Assembly (NCBI GenBank): GCA_050693035.1 | Contig: JBOGWB010000087.1 | Location: forward strand, 1-14,755 | Origin: DASYVD01 sp050693035 | Lineage (GTDB): Bacteria > Actinomycetota > UBA4738 > CALAEC01 | Length of the DNA: 14,755 bases | Direction of reading: 5' to 3' | Shown here: positions 6,267 through 14,109 of the stretch, piece after piece | Layout of the letters: every line of letters starts with the position of its first letter | Position numbering within the stretch: the stretch's first letter is position 1 | The notes under the pieces: model-generated | What the model was told of the DNA's origin: nothing | Database searches by the model: none | Seen by the model: only the letters and a program-made list of their open reading frames with translations | Position numbers and translations under genes: made by a program

Positions 6267-8144
6267 GTGGCCATCGTAACGGTTCCCACGAGGAGGGGGA
6301 CCCTGTTCCGCCGGCCCAGCGCGGAGCACGGGCTCGTCAGCTGGCTGACCACCGTGGACCACAAGCGGATCGGGCTCCTCTACGGGATCACCGCGTTCGC
6401 GTTCTTCGTGATCGGAGGGGTCGAGGCTCTGCTCATCCGTCTCCAGTTGGCCACCCCCGACGGAGCGGTCCTCGACGCGGAGACCTACAGCCAGGTCTTC
6501 ACGATGCACGGCATCACCATGATCTTCCTCGTGGTGATGCCGCTCTCGGCGGCGTTCTTCAATTACCTCGTGCCGCTGCAGATCGGGGCCCGGGACGTCG
6601 CCTTCCCGCGGCTCAACGCCTTCAGCTACTGGGCGTTCCTGTTCGGAGGCCTGTTCCTCTACTCCAGCTTCTTCCTGGGGGGGGCGCCCAACTGCGGCTG
6701 GTTCTGCTACCAGCCCCTGGGCGTGATCGAGGCCGGCAACAACAACAGCTTCTACGCTCTCGGCCTCCAGATCGCCGGCGTGGGATCGCTGGTCGCATCG
6801 GCGAACTTCATCACGACGATCATCAATCTACGAGCCCCCGGCATGAGCCTGATGCGGATGCCGGTGTTCGTGTGGATGACCCTGGTGGTGTCGTTCCTTC
6901 TGCTGTTCGCCCTCCCCATACTGGCCATCGGGCTCTTCCAGCTGACCTTCGACCGCCTGTTCGCCACTCATTTCTTCGACGTGGCGGCGGGGGGCGACCC
7001 CGTGTTGTGGCAGCACATGTTCTGGCTCTTCGGCCATCCCGAGGTCTACGTCCTGATCCTGCCGGCCATGGGGATCGTGTCCGAGGTGCTCCCGGTGTTC
7101 AGCCGGAAGCCGTTATTCGGCTACCCAGCGATCGTCTTCGCCGGGGTGGCCATCGCCTTCATCGGGTTCGGCGTGTGGGCCCATCACATGTTCGCGGTGG
7201 GACTCGGGCCCGTGGCGAACTCGGCCTTCGCCATCTCGACCATGATCATCGCCGTCCCGACCGGGATCAAGATCTTCAATTGGCTGGGAACGATGTGGGG
7301 CGGGTCCATCCGATTGCACACGCCCATGCTCTTCTCCATCGGCTTCATCACCATGTTCGTGATCGGAGGCCTGTCCGGCGTGACCCACGCCGTGGTGCCA
7401 TCCGACTATCAGCAGACCGACACCTACTACATCGTGGCTCACCTGCACTACGTGCTGTTCGGCGGGGCCATCTTCGGCCTGTTCTCCGGCATCTACTACT
7501 GGTGGCCCAAGTTCACCGGACATCTGTTCTCCGAGCGGCTCGGAAAGCTCCACTTCTGGCTCATGCTGGTCGGGTTCAACCTGACCTTCGGTCCCATGCA
7601 CGTCCTGGGGCTCCAGGGGATGCCCCGCCGCATCTACCAGTGGCCCTCCGGGATGGGATGGGACTTCTGGAACCTGGTGTCCTCTCTTGGCGCGTTCTTG
7701 ATCGCCCTGTCGATCCTGGTGTTCATGGTCACCGTCGTGTCGAGCCTGGCACGGGGAGAGCGGGCGGGCGCCGACCCGTGGGACGCCCGGACCCTGGAGT
7801 GGACGATCCCCTCCCCTCCCCCCCACTACAACTTCGCGGAGATCCCCACCGTGCGGCACCGGGACGAGCTGTGGCATCGAAAGTACGCGGAGGACGAGTC
7901 CGGACGGGCGGTGACGGTGGTTGCGGGGGCGGCTCATGCCGAAGTCGAGGCCCAGGAGCCCGACGAGCCGCACATCGAGATGCCGAATCCGTCGTACTGG
8001 CCGATCGTCGCCGCAACGGGCATGCCGCTGATCGGCTACGGACTCATCTATCACTGGATCTTCATCCCGCTCGGCGTGGTGCTCCTGCTGGCCGGGCTAT
8101 ACGGGTGGAAGATCGAGCCCGTCGAGGAAGCGGCGGCGCACTGA
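6267..8144 (+). CDS. ctaD: Cytochrome c oxidase subunit I, with C-terminal subunit IV-like tail
   Basis: This is the catalytic subunit that reduces oxygen and pumps protons. Of 625 residues, about 25-500 form the usual twelve-helix core. Low-spin heme ligands are His81 and His394, the heme a3 ligand is His392, and the CuB ligands are His257, His306 and His307, with cross-linked Tyr261 in GHPEVY. Glu259 in that motif, Asp110, Asn99 and Asn117 (D-channel) and Lys335 with Thr332 (K-channel) mark an A1-type oxidase. A loop after the third helix has a Cys pair at 143 and 147 (CGWFC). After a charged stretch (about 500-570), residues 572-618 add a segment of two membrane helices that begins NPSYWPI and ends GWKIEP and resembles the C-terminal part of actinobacterial subunit IV. 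The GTG start at 6267 has AGGAT about eight bases upstream. The stop overlaps the ctaE start as TGATG. Confidence 0.97.
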   Translation: MAIVTVPTRRGTLFRRPSAEHGLVSWLTTVDHKRIGLLYGITAFAFFVIGGVEALLIRLQLATPDGAVLDAETYSQVFTMHGITMIFLVVMPLSAAFFNYLVPLQIGARDVAFPRLNAFSYWAFLFGGLFLYSSFFLGGAPNCGWFCYQPLGVIEAGNNNSFYALGLQIAGVGSLVASANFITTIINLRAPGMSLMRMPVFVWMTLVVSFLLLFALPILAIGLFQLTFDRLFATHFFDVAAGGDPVLWQHMFWLFGHPEVYVLILPAMGIVSEVLPVFSRKPLFGYPAIVFAGVAIAFIGFGVWAHHMFAVGLGPVANSAFAISTMIIAVPTGIKIFNWLGTMWGGSIRLHTPMLFSIGFITMFVIGGLSGVTHAVVPSDYQQTDTYYIVAHLHYVLFGGAIFGLFSGIYYWWPKFTGHLFSERLGKLHFWLMLVGFNLTFGPMHVLGLQGMPRRIYQWPSGMGWDFWNLVSSLGAFLIALSILVFMVTVVSSLARGERAGADPWDARTLEWTIPSPPPHYNFAEIPTVRHRDELWHRKYAEDESGRAVTVVAGAAHAEVEAQEPDEPHIEMPNPSYWPIVAATGMPLIGYGLIYHWIFIPLGVVLLLAGLYGWKIEPVEEAAAH

Positions 8145-8746
8145 TGGCGGTCGAGCCGCACGTGGCCACGGGCCACGAGGCCGCCACCTCCACAGGCCTC
8201 GACAATCGCAAGGTTGGGATGTGGGCGTTCCTCGGTTCGGAGTGCCTGTTCTTCGGGGCCATGATCTCGACGTACCTGCTGTACCGGAACCGGACCCTGG
8301 AGGGGCCCAGCCTGGCCGATGTGTACGACATCCCCTACACCTCGGTCAGCGCCTTCGTGCTCCTCATGAGCAGCGTGACCATGGTGCTTGCCCTCGCCGC
8401 GATCCAGCGCGGGGAGCACCAGAAGCTCCGCGCGTGGCTATTGGCCACGGCCCTGCTCGGACTGGTGTTCGTGGGAGGCCAGGCCTTCGAGTTCACCGAG
8501 TTCGTCCAGCACGGGTTCACCTTCCGGTCGAGCGTGGCCGGGAGCGCGTTCTTCATGTTGACCGGATTCCACGGAGCGCACGTCACGGTGGGCGTCCTGA
8601 TGCTGCTTGGACTGCTCTATCTGTCCCTGCTGGGGAAGCTGCCGACCCAGGACAGCCTCAGGGTGGAGCTCGTCGGTCTGTACTGGCACTTCGTGGACAT
8701 CGTGTGGATCGTGATCTTCACCATCGTCTACCTGTTCCCGCAATGA
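8144..8746 (+). CDS. ctaE: Cytochrome c oxidase subunit III
   Basis: Subunit III is a membrane subunit that stabilises the oxidase and helps proton uptake. The 200-residue product has five membrane helices, the short form typical of caa3 oxidases rather than the seven-helix form. Family residues are Glu33 in GSECLFFG, His143 and His146 in GFHGAHV, and YWHFVDIVWIVIF (180-192). The ATG at 8144 shares its A with the ctaD stop, and the stop overlaps the next start as ATGA, so the three genes are translationally coupled. No odd features are seen. Confidence 0.95.
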   Translation: MAVEPHVATGHEAATSTGLDNRKVGMWAFLGSECLFFGAMISTYLLYRNRTLEGPSLADVYDIPYTSVSAFVLLMSSVTMVLALAAIQRGEHQKLRAWLLATALLGLVFVGGQAFEFTEFVQHGFTFRSSVAGSAFFMLTGFHGAHVTVGVLMLLGLLYLSLLGKLPTQDSLRVELVGLYWHFVDIVWIVIFTIVYLFPQ

Positions 8747-9087
8747 CCGCCCAGGTGCCGCCGGCGGGCGCGCAGACCGAGCGACCCGACGTCGAGGTTC
8801 GGGAGCGCCCCGTCCCCCACCCGAGCCCGCGCGACTACGTGAGGATCGGCGTGGCTCTTGCCCTCGTGACGCTGCTCGAGGTGGCCCTCTACTACGTCCC
8901 GGGGCTCCCGGATGCCGTGCTCATCGGGTCCCTGATCATCCTGATGGTCGTCAAGTTCGCTCTGGTGGGCTTGTGGTTCATGCACCTGAAGTTCGACAGC
9001 CGCCTCTACATGCGGCTGTTCGTGGCCGGGCTGGTCCTGGCCCTCTCCGTCTTCGTGGTGGCCTTCGGGCTGGCCTTCGGAGCGTAG
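8743..9087 (+). CDS. ctaF: Cytochrome c oxidase subunit IV (CyoD/COX4-type)
   Basis: The 114-residue protein has a Pro-rich polar N-terminus and three membrane helices (about 32-51, 57-78 and 89-111). The segment KFALVGLWFMHLKFDSR (71-87) with WFMHLKF is characteristic of the prokaryotic COX4/CyoD small subunit of heme-copper oxidases, which helps CuB assembly in quinol oxidases. The start ATG overlaps the ctaE stop by 4 bp. It differs in type from the mycobacterial subunit IV, whose C-terminal part instead seems to be carried by CtaD here. Confidence 0.88.
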   Translation: MTAQVPPAGAQTERPDVEVRERPVPHPSPRDYVRIGVALALVTLLEVALYYVPGLPDAVLIGSLIILMVVKFALVGLWFMHLKFDSRLYMRLFVAGLVLALSVFVVAFGLAFGA

Positions 9088-9091
9088 CGAC

Positions 9092-9931
9092 GTGGGCGGC
9101 TGGCATCCCCACCCGGACGTGTGGGCGCTCGTCGCCCTGCTCCTCGGCGGTTACTTCCTGGCGCTCCGCCGACTGGGCCCCCGCGTCACCGGCCCCGGAG
9201 AGGCGATCGCCACCCGCCGTCAGAAGACGGCCTTCGTCCTGGGGGTGGCCACGCTCTGGGTGGCGTCCGACTGGCCCATCCACGAGCTGGCCGAACACTC
9301 GATGTACTGGGTCCACATGGTCCAGCACCTCCTCCAGGCCCTCGTGGCCCCACCACTCCTGCTGGTCGGCGTGCCGGCGTGGATGGCCAGGGCCATCCTG
9401 CGCCCCCGGGCGATCCTCAAGCTGGCGCGGACGTTCTCTCGTCCCATCCCCGCGCTGCTTCTCTTCAATGCGGTCATCGCGCTGATCCACTGGCCGGAGG
9501 TGGTGAACCTCATGGTCCGGTCGGAGCTCGCCCACCTCGGGTTCCACACCCTGATCGTGGGGAGCGCGCTGCTGATGTGGATGCCGGTGTTCTCCCCGTT
9601 GCTCGAGATCCCGCGGCTTCCCTACCCGCTCCAGATGATGTACCTGTTCCTGCAGTCACTGCTGCCGACGGTCCCGGCCTCCTTCATGACGTTCGCCGAC
9701 ACTCCGTTGTTCGACGCCTACGTCGGCCTCCCGCGGCCGTGGGGGATGTCGGCGGTGACTGACCAGATGATCGCGGGCCTCATCATGAAGATCGTCGGCG
9801 GGCTGATCCTCTGGGCGGTGATCGCCCACCTGTTCTTCAAGTGGTATCGACAGGAGGAGGCCGAGGGCTCCGACGCCCTGCAATGGCGGGGCGTGGAGCG
9901 CGACCTGGATCGGCTGGGGACGGGCCGATGA
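9092..9931 (+). CDS. ctaG: Cytochrome c oxidase assembly factor CtaG (caa3 type)
   Basis: CtaG of the caa3 type is a multi-helix membrane protein needed to make active oxidase, thought to act in copper insertion. The 279-residue product has about seven hydrophobic segments and the family's conserved histidines: WPIHELAEHSMYWVHMVQHL holds His64, His69, His75 and His79, followed by His133 in LIHWPEVVN, His148 and His152, and a late motif with Asp224-Gln225 in AVTDQMIAGL. The GTG at 9092 lies four bases after the ctaF stop and no good alternative exists. The last codon region overlaps the cupredoxin start as ATGA. It is unrelated in fold to the CtaG/Cox11 protein of proteobacteria. Confidence 0.93.
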   Translation: MGGWHPHPDVWALVALLLGGYFLALRRLGPRVTGPGEAIATRRQKTAFVLGVATLWVASDWPIHELAEHSMYWVHMVQHLLQALVAPPLLLVGVPAWMARAILRPRAILKLARTFSRPIPALLLFNAVIALIHWPEVVNLMVRSELAHLGFHTLIVGSALLMWMPVFSPLLEIPRLPYPLQMMYLFLQSLLPTVPASFMTFADTPLFDAYVGLPRPWGMSAVTDQMIAGLIMKIVGGLILWAVIAHLFFKWYRQEEAEGSDALQWRGVERDLDRLGTGR

Positions 9932-10653
9932 GGCGAGAGACCCTCGACCGTGCCGTCCTCCCAGTTGTCATCCCCCTGGCAGCGATCATCTGCATCGTCT
10001 TCTTCGTGTTCTTCTTCTCGCGCATCCTCCTGGCTGTCGAGCCCATCTACGCGACGCTCATCGCGCTGGGGATGTCGCTCAACGTCCTCACCGCCTGCGC
10101 GCTCGTCGCGGCCTTGCCCCGGTTGCGCACCGCAATCGTGGTGGGCGCCATCGCCATCGCCGCCGTGCTCTTGGGCGGGGCGGGGGTGCTGGCCATGGCG
10201 GTGAGCCCCGAGGCCCGGCTCGCTCTCGGAGAGGACGGGGCCGAGCAGGTGGCGGAGGGCGGCGCTCACCCGGCCACCCCCGGCGGCGGCGCTTCACCCG
10301 GCGAGCAGGGTGGAGGGGGCGGAGGGGGCCCGGAGTGCGAGCCATCGGGAACAGCGCTGGCGATCTCCGCCCCTCCCGGCGCCTCGGGGACCGGGTTCGA
10401 AGCAACCTGTCTCGCCGCTCCGGCCGACCGGGCGTTCACCGTGGAGCTCCGGAACGACGACTCCGTGGTCCACAACTGGGCGCTCTACCGGGACCCGTCG
10501 GCCACCGAGCATCTCGGCGGCGGCTCGGTCGACGAGCCCATCGCCGGGGGGCAGTCGGAAACCTACGATGTCGATGCGCTCGAGGCAGGTCGGTACTTCT
10601 ACCGCTGCGACTTCCACCCCACCACGATGACGGGCACGCTCGTGGTCGAGTGA
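9928..10653 (+). CDS. Membrane-anchored cupredoxin with type 1 copper motif
   Basis: The 241-residue product has three predicted helices at about 11-34, 38-62 and 68-90, then a flexible linker with a Gly-rich tract (about 118-135), then a cupredoxin domain at about 142-241. Its copper ligands read as His182 (VVHNWALY), Cys227, His230 and Met234 in CDFHPTTM, the CX2HX3M type common in bacterial blue-copper domains. Two more cysteines, 137 and 161, flank the first strands and might form a disulfide. The domain should sit on the outer face, where it could pass electrons to the CtaC heme or hold copper for the enzyme. It is coupled to ctaG by a 4-bp overlap, which favours an oxidase role. Which role it has cannot be read from sequence. 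Confidence 0.88.
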   Translation: MRRETLDRAVLPVVIPLAAIICIVFFVFFFSRILLAVEPIYATLIALGMSLNVLTACALVAALPRLRTAIVVGAIAIAAVLLGGAGVLAMAVSPEARLALGEDGAEQVAEGGAHPATPGGGASPGEQGGGGGGGPECEPSGTALAISAPPGASGTGFEATCLAAPADRAFTVELRNDDSVVHNWALYRDPSATEHLGGGSVDEPIAGGQSETYDVDALEAGRYFYRCDFHPTTMTGTLVVE

Positions 10654-10684
10654 GTCGCCTGGCGGATCCGAACAACCTTCTCGG

Positions 10685-11653
10685 TCAGACGCCGGCGTAG
10701 GAGTGCAGGCCCTTGACCACCAGGTTGACGGCGTAGAGGTTGAACGCCAGCGCGCCGAACCCGACAAGCGCCAACACCGCGGCTCTCCGGCCCCGCCATC
10801 CGACCGTTGCGCGGGCGTGCAGATACGCCGCGAAGACCGTCCAGGTGATGAAGGACCACGTCTCCTTGGGGTCCCACCCCCAGTACCGGCCCCACGCCTC
10901 TTCGGCCCAGATCGCTCCGGCGATGACGGCGAAGGTCCAGATAGGAAAGGCGAACGCGATGGTCCGATAGGCCAGGCGGTCGAGCGAGCCCGCCGACGGC
11001 AAGCGCGATCGGCGCGGATCGGCCTCCGCCTCGCCGCCAGCGTCTTGCGCCGGCAGCGTTTCCGGCTCGTCTGGCGCGGGGACGTGATCGTCCGGAAGTC
11101 CACCGGCTCTCACCGCCGCCAGCGCGGGAGCCCGCTCCGACCGCACCGCTCGTCGCGCCACCCGCCGCTCCCTGACGTCCTGGAACAGGTACAGCACCGT
11201 GAACACCGTGCCCAGCATGAACAGGGCCGATCCGGTCATGGCCGCGACGACGTGGATGCGGATCCAGTAGGAGTTGAGGGCCGGGACGAGCGGACCCGGC
11301 GGCACGTACAGGAGGATGGCGCCCCCCATGACCAACACCGCCGCGCCCAAAGCGAACCCGCCGACCGCCCGTGCCTTCCACATCCGCTCGACCACGAGAT
11401 AGGCCGCCACCGCCAGGAGGCCCACCATCGACGAGTACTCGTACATGTTTCCCCAGGGGACCCGGCCGGCGGCCAGACCCCGGGCCACCACGGAGACAAG
11501 GTGCGACGCCAATCCGGCGGATGCCAGGGTCGTCGCGGCCATCCCCACGGCGTGTCGGTGGAAAGCCAGGGAGTGGAAGTACGCCGCCATGGCCACGAGG
11601 TAGAGCGCGAGCGCGAGCCCGAAGGTGAAGTTGGACAGCGCGGTGAGGTCCAT
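10685..11653 (-). CDS. ccsB: Cytochrome c synthase CcsB/CcsA (ResC family)
   Basis: This is the heme-handling subunit of system II cytochrome c maturation, which joins heme to CXXCH at the outer face with ResB. The 322-residue product has about eight helices, with the WWD-type motif at 249-266 (key run WGRYWGWDPKETW) that binds heme. Histidines fit the family positions: 51, 134, 279 and 317. PWGNMYEYS at 66-74 is another conserved stretch. A hydrophilic insert of about 60 residues (160-222) is probably a cytoplasmic loop. The ATG overlaps the resB stop as TGATG. It is the last gene of the operon; its stop faces the cupredoxin stop across 31 bp, in which I see no clear terminator hairpin. Confidence 0.94.
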   Translation of the reverse strand: MDLTALSNFTFGLALALYLVAMAAYFHSLAFHRHAVGMAATTLASAGLASHLVSVVARGLAAGRVPWGNMYEYSSMVGLLAVAAYLVVERMWKARAVGGFALGAAVLVMGGAILLYVPPGPLVPALNSYWIRIHVVAAMTGSALFMLGTVFTVLYLFQDVRERRVARRAVRSERAPALAAVRAGGLPDDHVPAPDEPETLPAQDAGGEAEADPRRSRLPSAGSLDRLAYRTIAFAFPIWTFAVIAGAIWAEEAWGRYWGWDPKETWSFITWTVFAAYLHARATVGWRGRRAAVLALVGFGALAFNLYAVNLVVKGLHSYAGV

Positions 11654-13170
11654 CAGGGCACGCCGACTCTATCAGGTCGCTCCGTGGGGCCCGCCGGGAC
11701 CAGCGCCCTGGCGAGTGCCTCGAACTCCTCCTCGAACGCCGCCTTCCGTTGCAGAGCGAACCCGGCCACCTCGAGCCGCGACCCCTCTCCCTCGGGCTCG
11801 ACCCGCACCCACACGCGGCGCCGGCTCGAGTACAGCGCGGGCAGGAGCGCCCCGAGCAGCAGGACGGCCGACCACAGGACGATGCCCAGACCCGGATCTC
11901 GCTTCACCAGGAACTGGGTATACTGACGCAGCTCGGGGAACGAGATCTCCAGTCCACCCGGCAGGATGGCGGTGTCGCCCTGCCCGATCCCTCCCCGCTC
12001 CCACTCCGTCAGCCCCGACTTGTCCAGGAAGAAGACGCTCTGCGCCGCGGCGAGCTTGAGGTCGCCACGATAGGCGGTGAAGGCGAGGAACGGGTTGCGC
12101 GCCTCGAGCATCGGAGCTCCCAGGAGGAACCCTTCCGGATCGGGAAGCAAGCGGAACTCGATCCCAACCTGCGGGCGGAGCGACGGCAGCTTGATCGCTC
12201 CCCTCCACGGGACGCGCTGGTCCTGCTGGTCGTCGGTGAAGAACACGACGGGCCCCGAGGTGAGCAGGCGGCCGTCCTGCCGCACCTCCACGACCGGCGC
12301 CCACCCGTATCCGGACTGATAGACCTTCACCCCGCGGTAGGCCAGCGGCTCGTTGACCCGGATCTCGCGCGAGCCCGCCGGCCGGCCCCCATCGAGGACG
12401 TCCACGCGGGACACGAACTCCCTGGGGAGCCCGCTCTCCCGGTACGTCACGTCGAAGTCCCGCACTCGGATCTGGAACCCCGTATGCATCGACTCCCGGA
12501 AGAACCGGCCCTCTCTCGGAGGGATGTCGTAGCTGGCATGGGCCTCCGTCCAGGTGTTCCCTTCGACGACCGTGGCCGCTCCGGTGAAGCCCGCGCCCTT
12601 GCCGTAGGCCACCCCCAGGAGCAGCAGGAAGAACGACCAGTGGAAGAGCAGGCTCCCCACCTCCCGGGCCATCCCCTTCTCGGCGGCGAGGCCGAGCCCC
12701 CCCGCCGCCCCGACTGGGCCCGACACACGGTACCGGCGACGGCGGAGCACCCGCCGGGCCCGGTCCACCGCGCGCTCCGGTGGTTCGGGCATGACGCCGC
12801 TGGCGAAGTGACGCATCCCGCCGAGATCGCGCAGGGGCTGGGCCCGCTGTCCTCGGTTCCGCAGGAGGGCCCGGCTCCTGGGGAGCAGGCACGAGGCCAG
12901 CGAGATCAGGAGGAGGACGTAGAGGAGAGTGAACCACCACGACCCGTACACGTCGAACAGGCCGAGGGCCTCGTAGACGGGAGCGAGGACCGGGTGACCA
13001 CGGTAGAAGGCGGCGACCCGCGCGGGGCTGTTCGCCGCCTGGGGCACGAGGGAGCCGGCCACGCTCCCCAGCGCCACCAGGAGCAACAGGAAGAGCGCGG
13101 TGCGCATGGACCGGAGGGTCCTCCACACCGACGACAGGGAGCGGGACAGGGTCGAAGGAGCGCTCGCCAT
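11653..13170 (-). CDS. resB: Cytochrome c biogenesis protein ResB
   Basis: ResB pairs with CcsB to form the system II cytochrome c synthase. The 505-residue protein has four helices (about 24-43, 78-97, 172-190 and 428-447) and a large outer domain (about 192-425). Conserved points are His177 in SLLFHWSF and the motif NEPLAYRGVKVYQSGYG at 273-289. The length is usual for the family. Stop and start overlap with ccsB by one base, so the two are made together. The ATG at 13170 lies 29 bp downstream of the ccdA stop; a leader of about 20 residues precedes the first helix. Confidence 0.94.
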   Translation of the reverse strand: MASAPSTLSRSLSSVWRTLRSMRTALFLLLLVALGSVAGSLVPQAANSPARVAAFYRGHPVLAPVYEALGLFDVYGSWWFTLLYVLLLISLASCLLPRSRALLRNRGQRAQPLRDLGGMRHFASGVMPEPPERAVDRARRVLRRRRYRVSGPVGAAGGLGLAAEKGMAREVGSLLFHWSFFLLLLGVAYGKGAGFTGAATVVEGNTWTEAHASYDIPPREGRFFRESMHTGFQIRVRDFDVTYRESGLPREFVSRVDVLDGGRPAGSREIRVNEPLAYRGVKVYQSGYGWAPVVEVRQDGRLLTSGPVVFFTDDQQDQRVPWRGAIKLPSLRPQVGIEFRLLPDPEGFLLGAPMLEARNPFLAFTAYRGDLKLAAAQSVFFLDKSGLTEWERGGIGQGDTAILPGGLEISFPELRQYTQFLVKRDPGLGIVLWSAVLLLGALLPALYSSRRRVWVRVEPEGEGSRLEVAGFALQRKAAFEEEFEALARALVPAGPTERPDRVGVP

Positions 13171-13199
13171 CGGGGGCCCTCGGCGATGCTAGCGCAGGT

Positions 13200-13931
13200 C
13201 TAGATCGGCGGGGTGAACCCACGGATCAACCGGAGCAGGCCCAGGCGCGTCAGCACCACTACCCACAGGTTCGTGAGCAGGAGCGCCCCGATGGCCACCA
13301 TGAGCGTGCCGCTGGCCGCCGCGAACCAGTGGTAGTTCCGCTTCACCACCTGGAGCACGGAGAGCAGCCGCCGGGTCCCCAGACCGAGCAGGACGAACGG
13401 GAGGCCGAGGCCGAGGGAATAGGAGAACATCAGCACCGCGCCCCAGAGCCCGCCTCCCTGGGCCGCGGCGAGGGCGAGGATCCCGGCCAGGACCGGCCCG
13501 ATGCAGGGGGTCCATCCGGCGGCGAAGGCCATCCCCAATGGGAGCGCTCCGGCGGGCCCGGGCCGGACCCGGGAGAGGAACGGCCGCCGGTCCGCGAACA
13601 GCCCCGGGACGCCGACTCGAAACGCCTCGAACAGCATGATGACGCCGAACGCCACGATGACGACACCCGCGGCCCGCTGGCCCACCGGCGAGCGCAGGAC
13701 GGGCACGAATGTCCGCGTGAACGCCCCCAGCGCGGTGAACACCACGGCGAAACCGAGCACGAAGAGCAGGACGGGGACGAGGGGCCGTCGCTCCCCGGCG
13801 GCCCCTCCCGAGACGAAGGCCAGGTAGCCGGGGAGGAGGGGAAGGACGCATGGGGACGCGCACGACACCACCCCTGCCGCGAAGGCCAGCGCGGGGGCGA
13901 ACCAGGACGACAGGGCCCCGCCGATCTCCAC
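13200..13931 (-). CDS. ccdA: Thiol-disulfide electron carrier CcdA
   Basis: CcdA moves reducing power across the membrane to keep apocytochrome cysteines reduced before heme attachment. The 243-residue protein has six predicted helices and the family signature SCASPCVLPLLPGYL near 23-37 with Cys24 and Cys28, plus Cys143 in GWTPCIGPVLAGIL. The redox-active pair is one cysteine from each group. GTG at 13931 is chosen, with GAGAG upstream. It heads the ccdA-resB-ccsB operon. The outward thioredoxin partner (ResA/CcsX) that usually accompanies these genes is not in the window; the lipoprotein at 1647-2591 is a possible but distant stand-in. Confidence 0.95.
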   Translation of the reverse strand: MEIGGALSSWFAPALAFAAGVVSCASPCVLPLLPGYLAFVSGGAAGERRPLVPVLLFVLGFAVVFTALGAFTRTFVPVLRSPVGQRAAGVVIVAFGVIMLFEAFRVGVPGLFADRRPFLSRVRPGPAGALPLGMAFAAGWTPCIGPVLAGILALAAAQGGGLWGAVLMFSYSLGLGLPFVLLGLGTRRLLSVLQVVKRNYHWFAAASGTLMVAIGALLLTNLWVVVLTRLGLLRLIRGFTPPI

Positions 13932-14010
13932 GATGGAAGTCTCTCACGGGGCCCCGCGCCGACCCTGGGTTGCAAACCGCCTCCGGTGGCCGCATCATTC
14001 AGGGAGGACG

Positions 14011-14030
14011 CTTGTGAACGGATTCACAAG
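14011..14030. promoter_or_regulatory. Palindromic operator, Rex-type (CRP-type also possible)
   Basis: CTTGTGAA-CGGA-TTCACAAG is a perfect 20-bp palindrome with a four-base centre. It matches the Rex operator TTGTGAA-N4-TTCACAA at every fixed position; Rex senses NADH/NAD+ and represses respiratory genes. It also contains TGTGA-N6-TCACA, the site of CRP-type regulators such as GlxR. It lies between ccdA, 80 bp upstream of its start, and the plus-strand operon at 14110, and could serve both. The centre lies about 65 bp upstream of the transcript start predicted from TATAAT, a spacing that would suit a class I activator on the plus side. Confidence 0.75.
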
Positions 14031-14041
14031 AACCCGAACGA

Positions 14042-14060
14042 CGCGCCGTTTCCGGGCGCG
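14042..14060. repeat. Inverted repeat over the -35 region
   Basis: CGCGCC (14042-14047) and GGCGCG (14055-14060) form a six-base inverted repeat around GTTTCCG. It covers where a -35 would sit relative to the TATAAT at 14074. A second small repeat, CCGCG (14067-14071) and CGCGG (14080-14084), flanks the -10. Both are GC-only arms in a GC-rich region and may be chance. Confidence 0.35.
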
Positions 14061-14086
14061 AAGGGACCGCGGATATAATCGCGGCG
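14049..14086 (+). promoter_or_regulatory. Promoter of the membrane protein/ferredoxin operon
   Basis: TATAAT at 14074-14079 is a perfect -10 hexamer. A weak -35 candidate is TTTCCG at 14049-14054 with a long 19-base spacer, which would fit a promoter depending on an activator. Transcription would start near 14086, leaving a leader of about 24 bases that includes AGGGGG before the GTG at 14110. Confidence 0.7.
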
Positions 14087-14109
14087 CTTCCGCCGTAGGG
14101 GGTTAGGCC

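Noticed and set aside
5100..6509. Long minus-strand open frame opposite ctaC
   Set aside because: Antisense shadow of a gene with all CuA and heme c residues; composition is polar and repetitive.
10297..10335. Gly-codon repeat tract in the cupredoxin gene as a mobile or recombination element
   Set aside because: It is a simple flexible linker in frame, with no repeat unit beyond Gly codons.
10654..10684. Terminator in the convergent gap between the cupredoxin gene and ccsB
   Set aside because: No stable hairpin or T-run is seen in these 31 bases, only a short CGGATCCG palindrome.
11749..13203. Long plus-strand open frame opposite resB
   Set aside because: Glu/Arg/Pro/His-rich translation with no domain; ResB on the other strand has its signature motif and coupling to neighbours.
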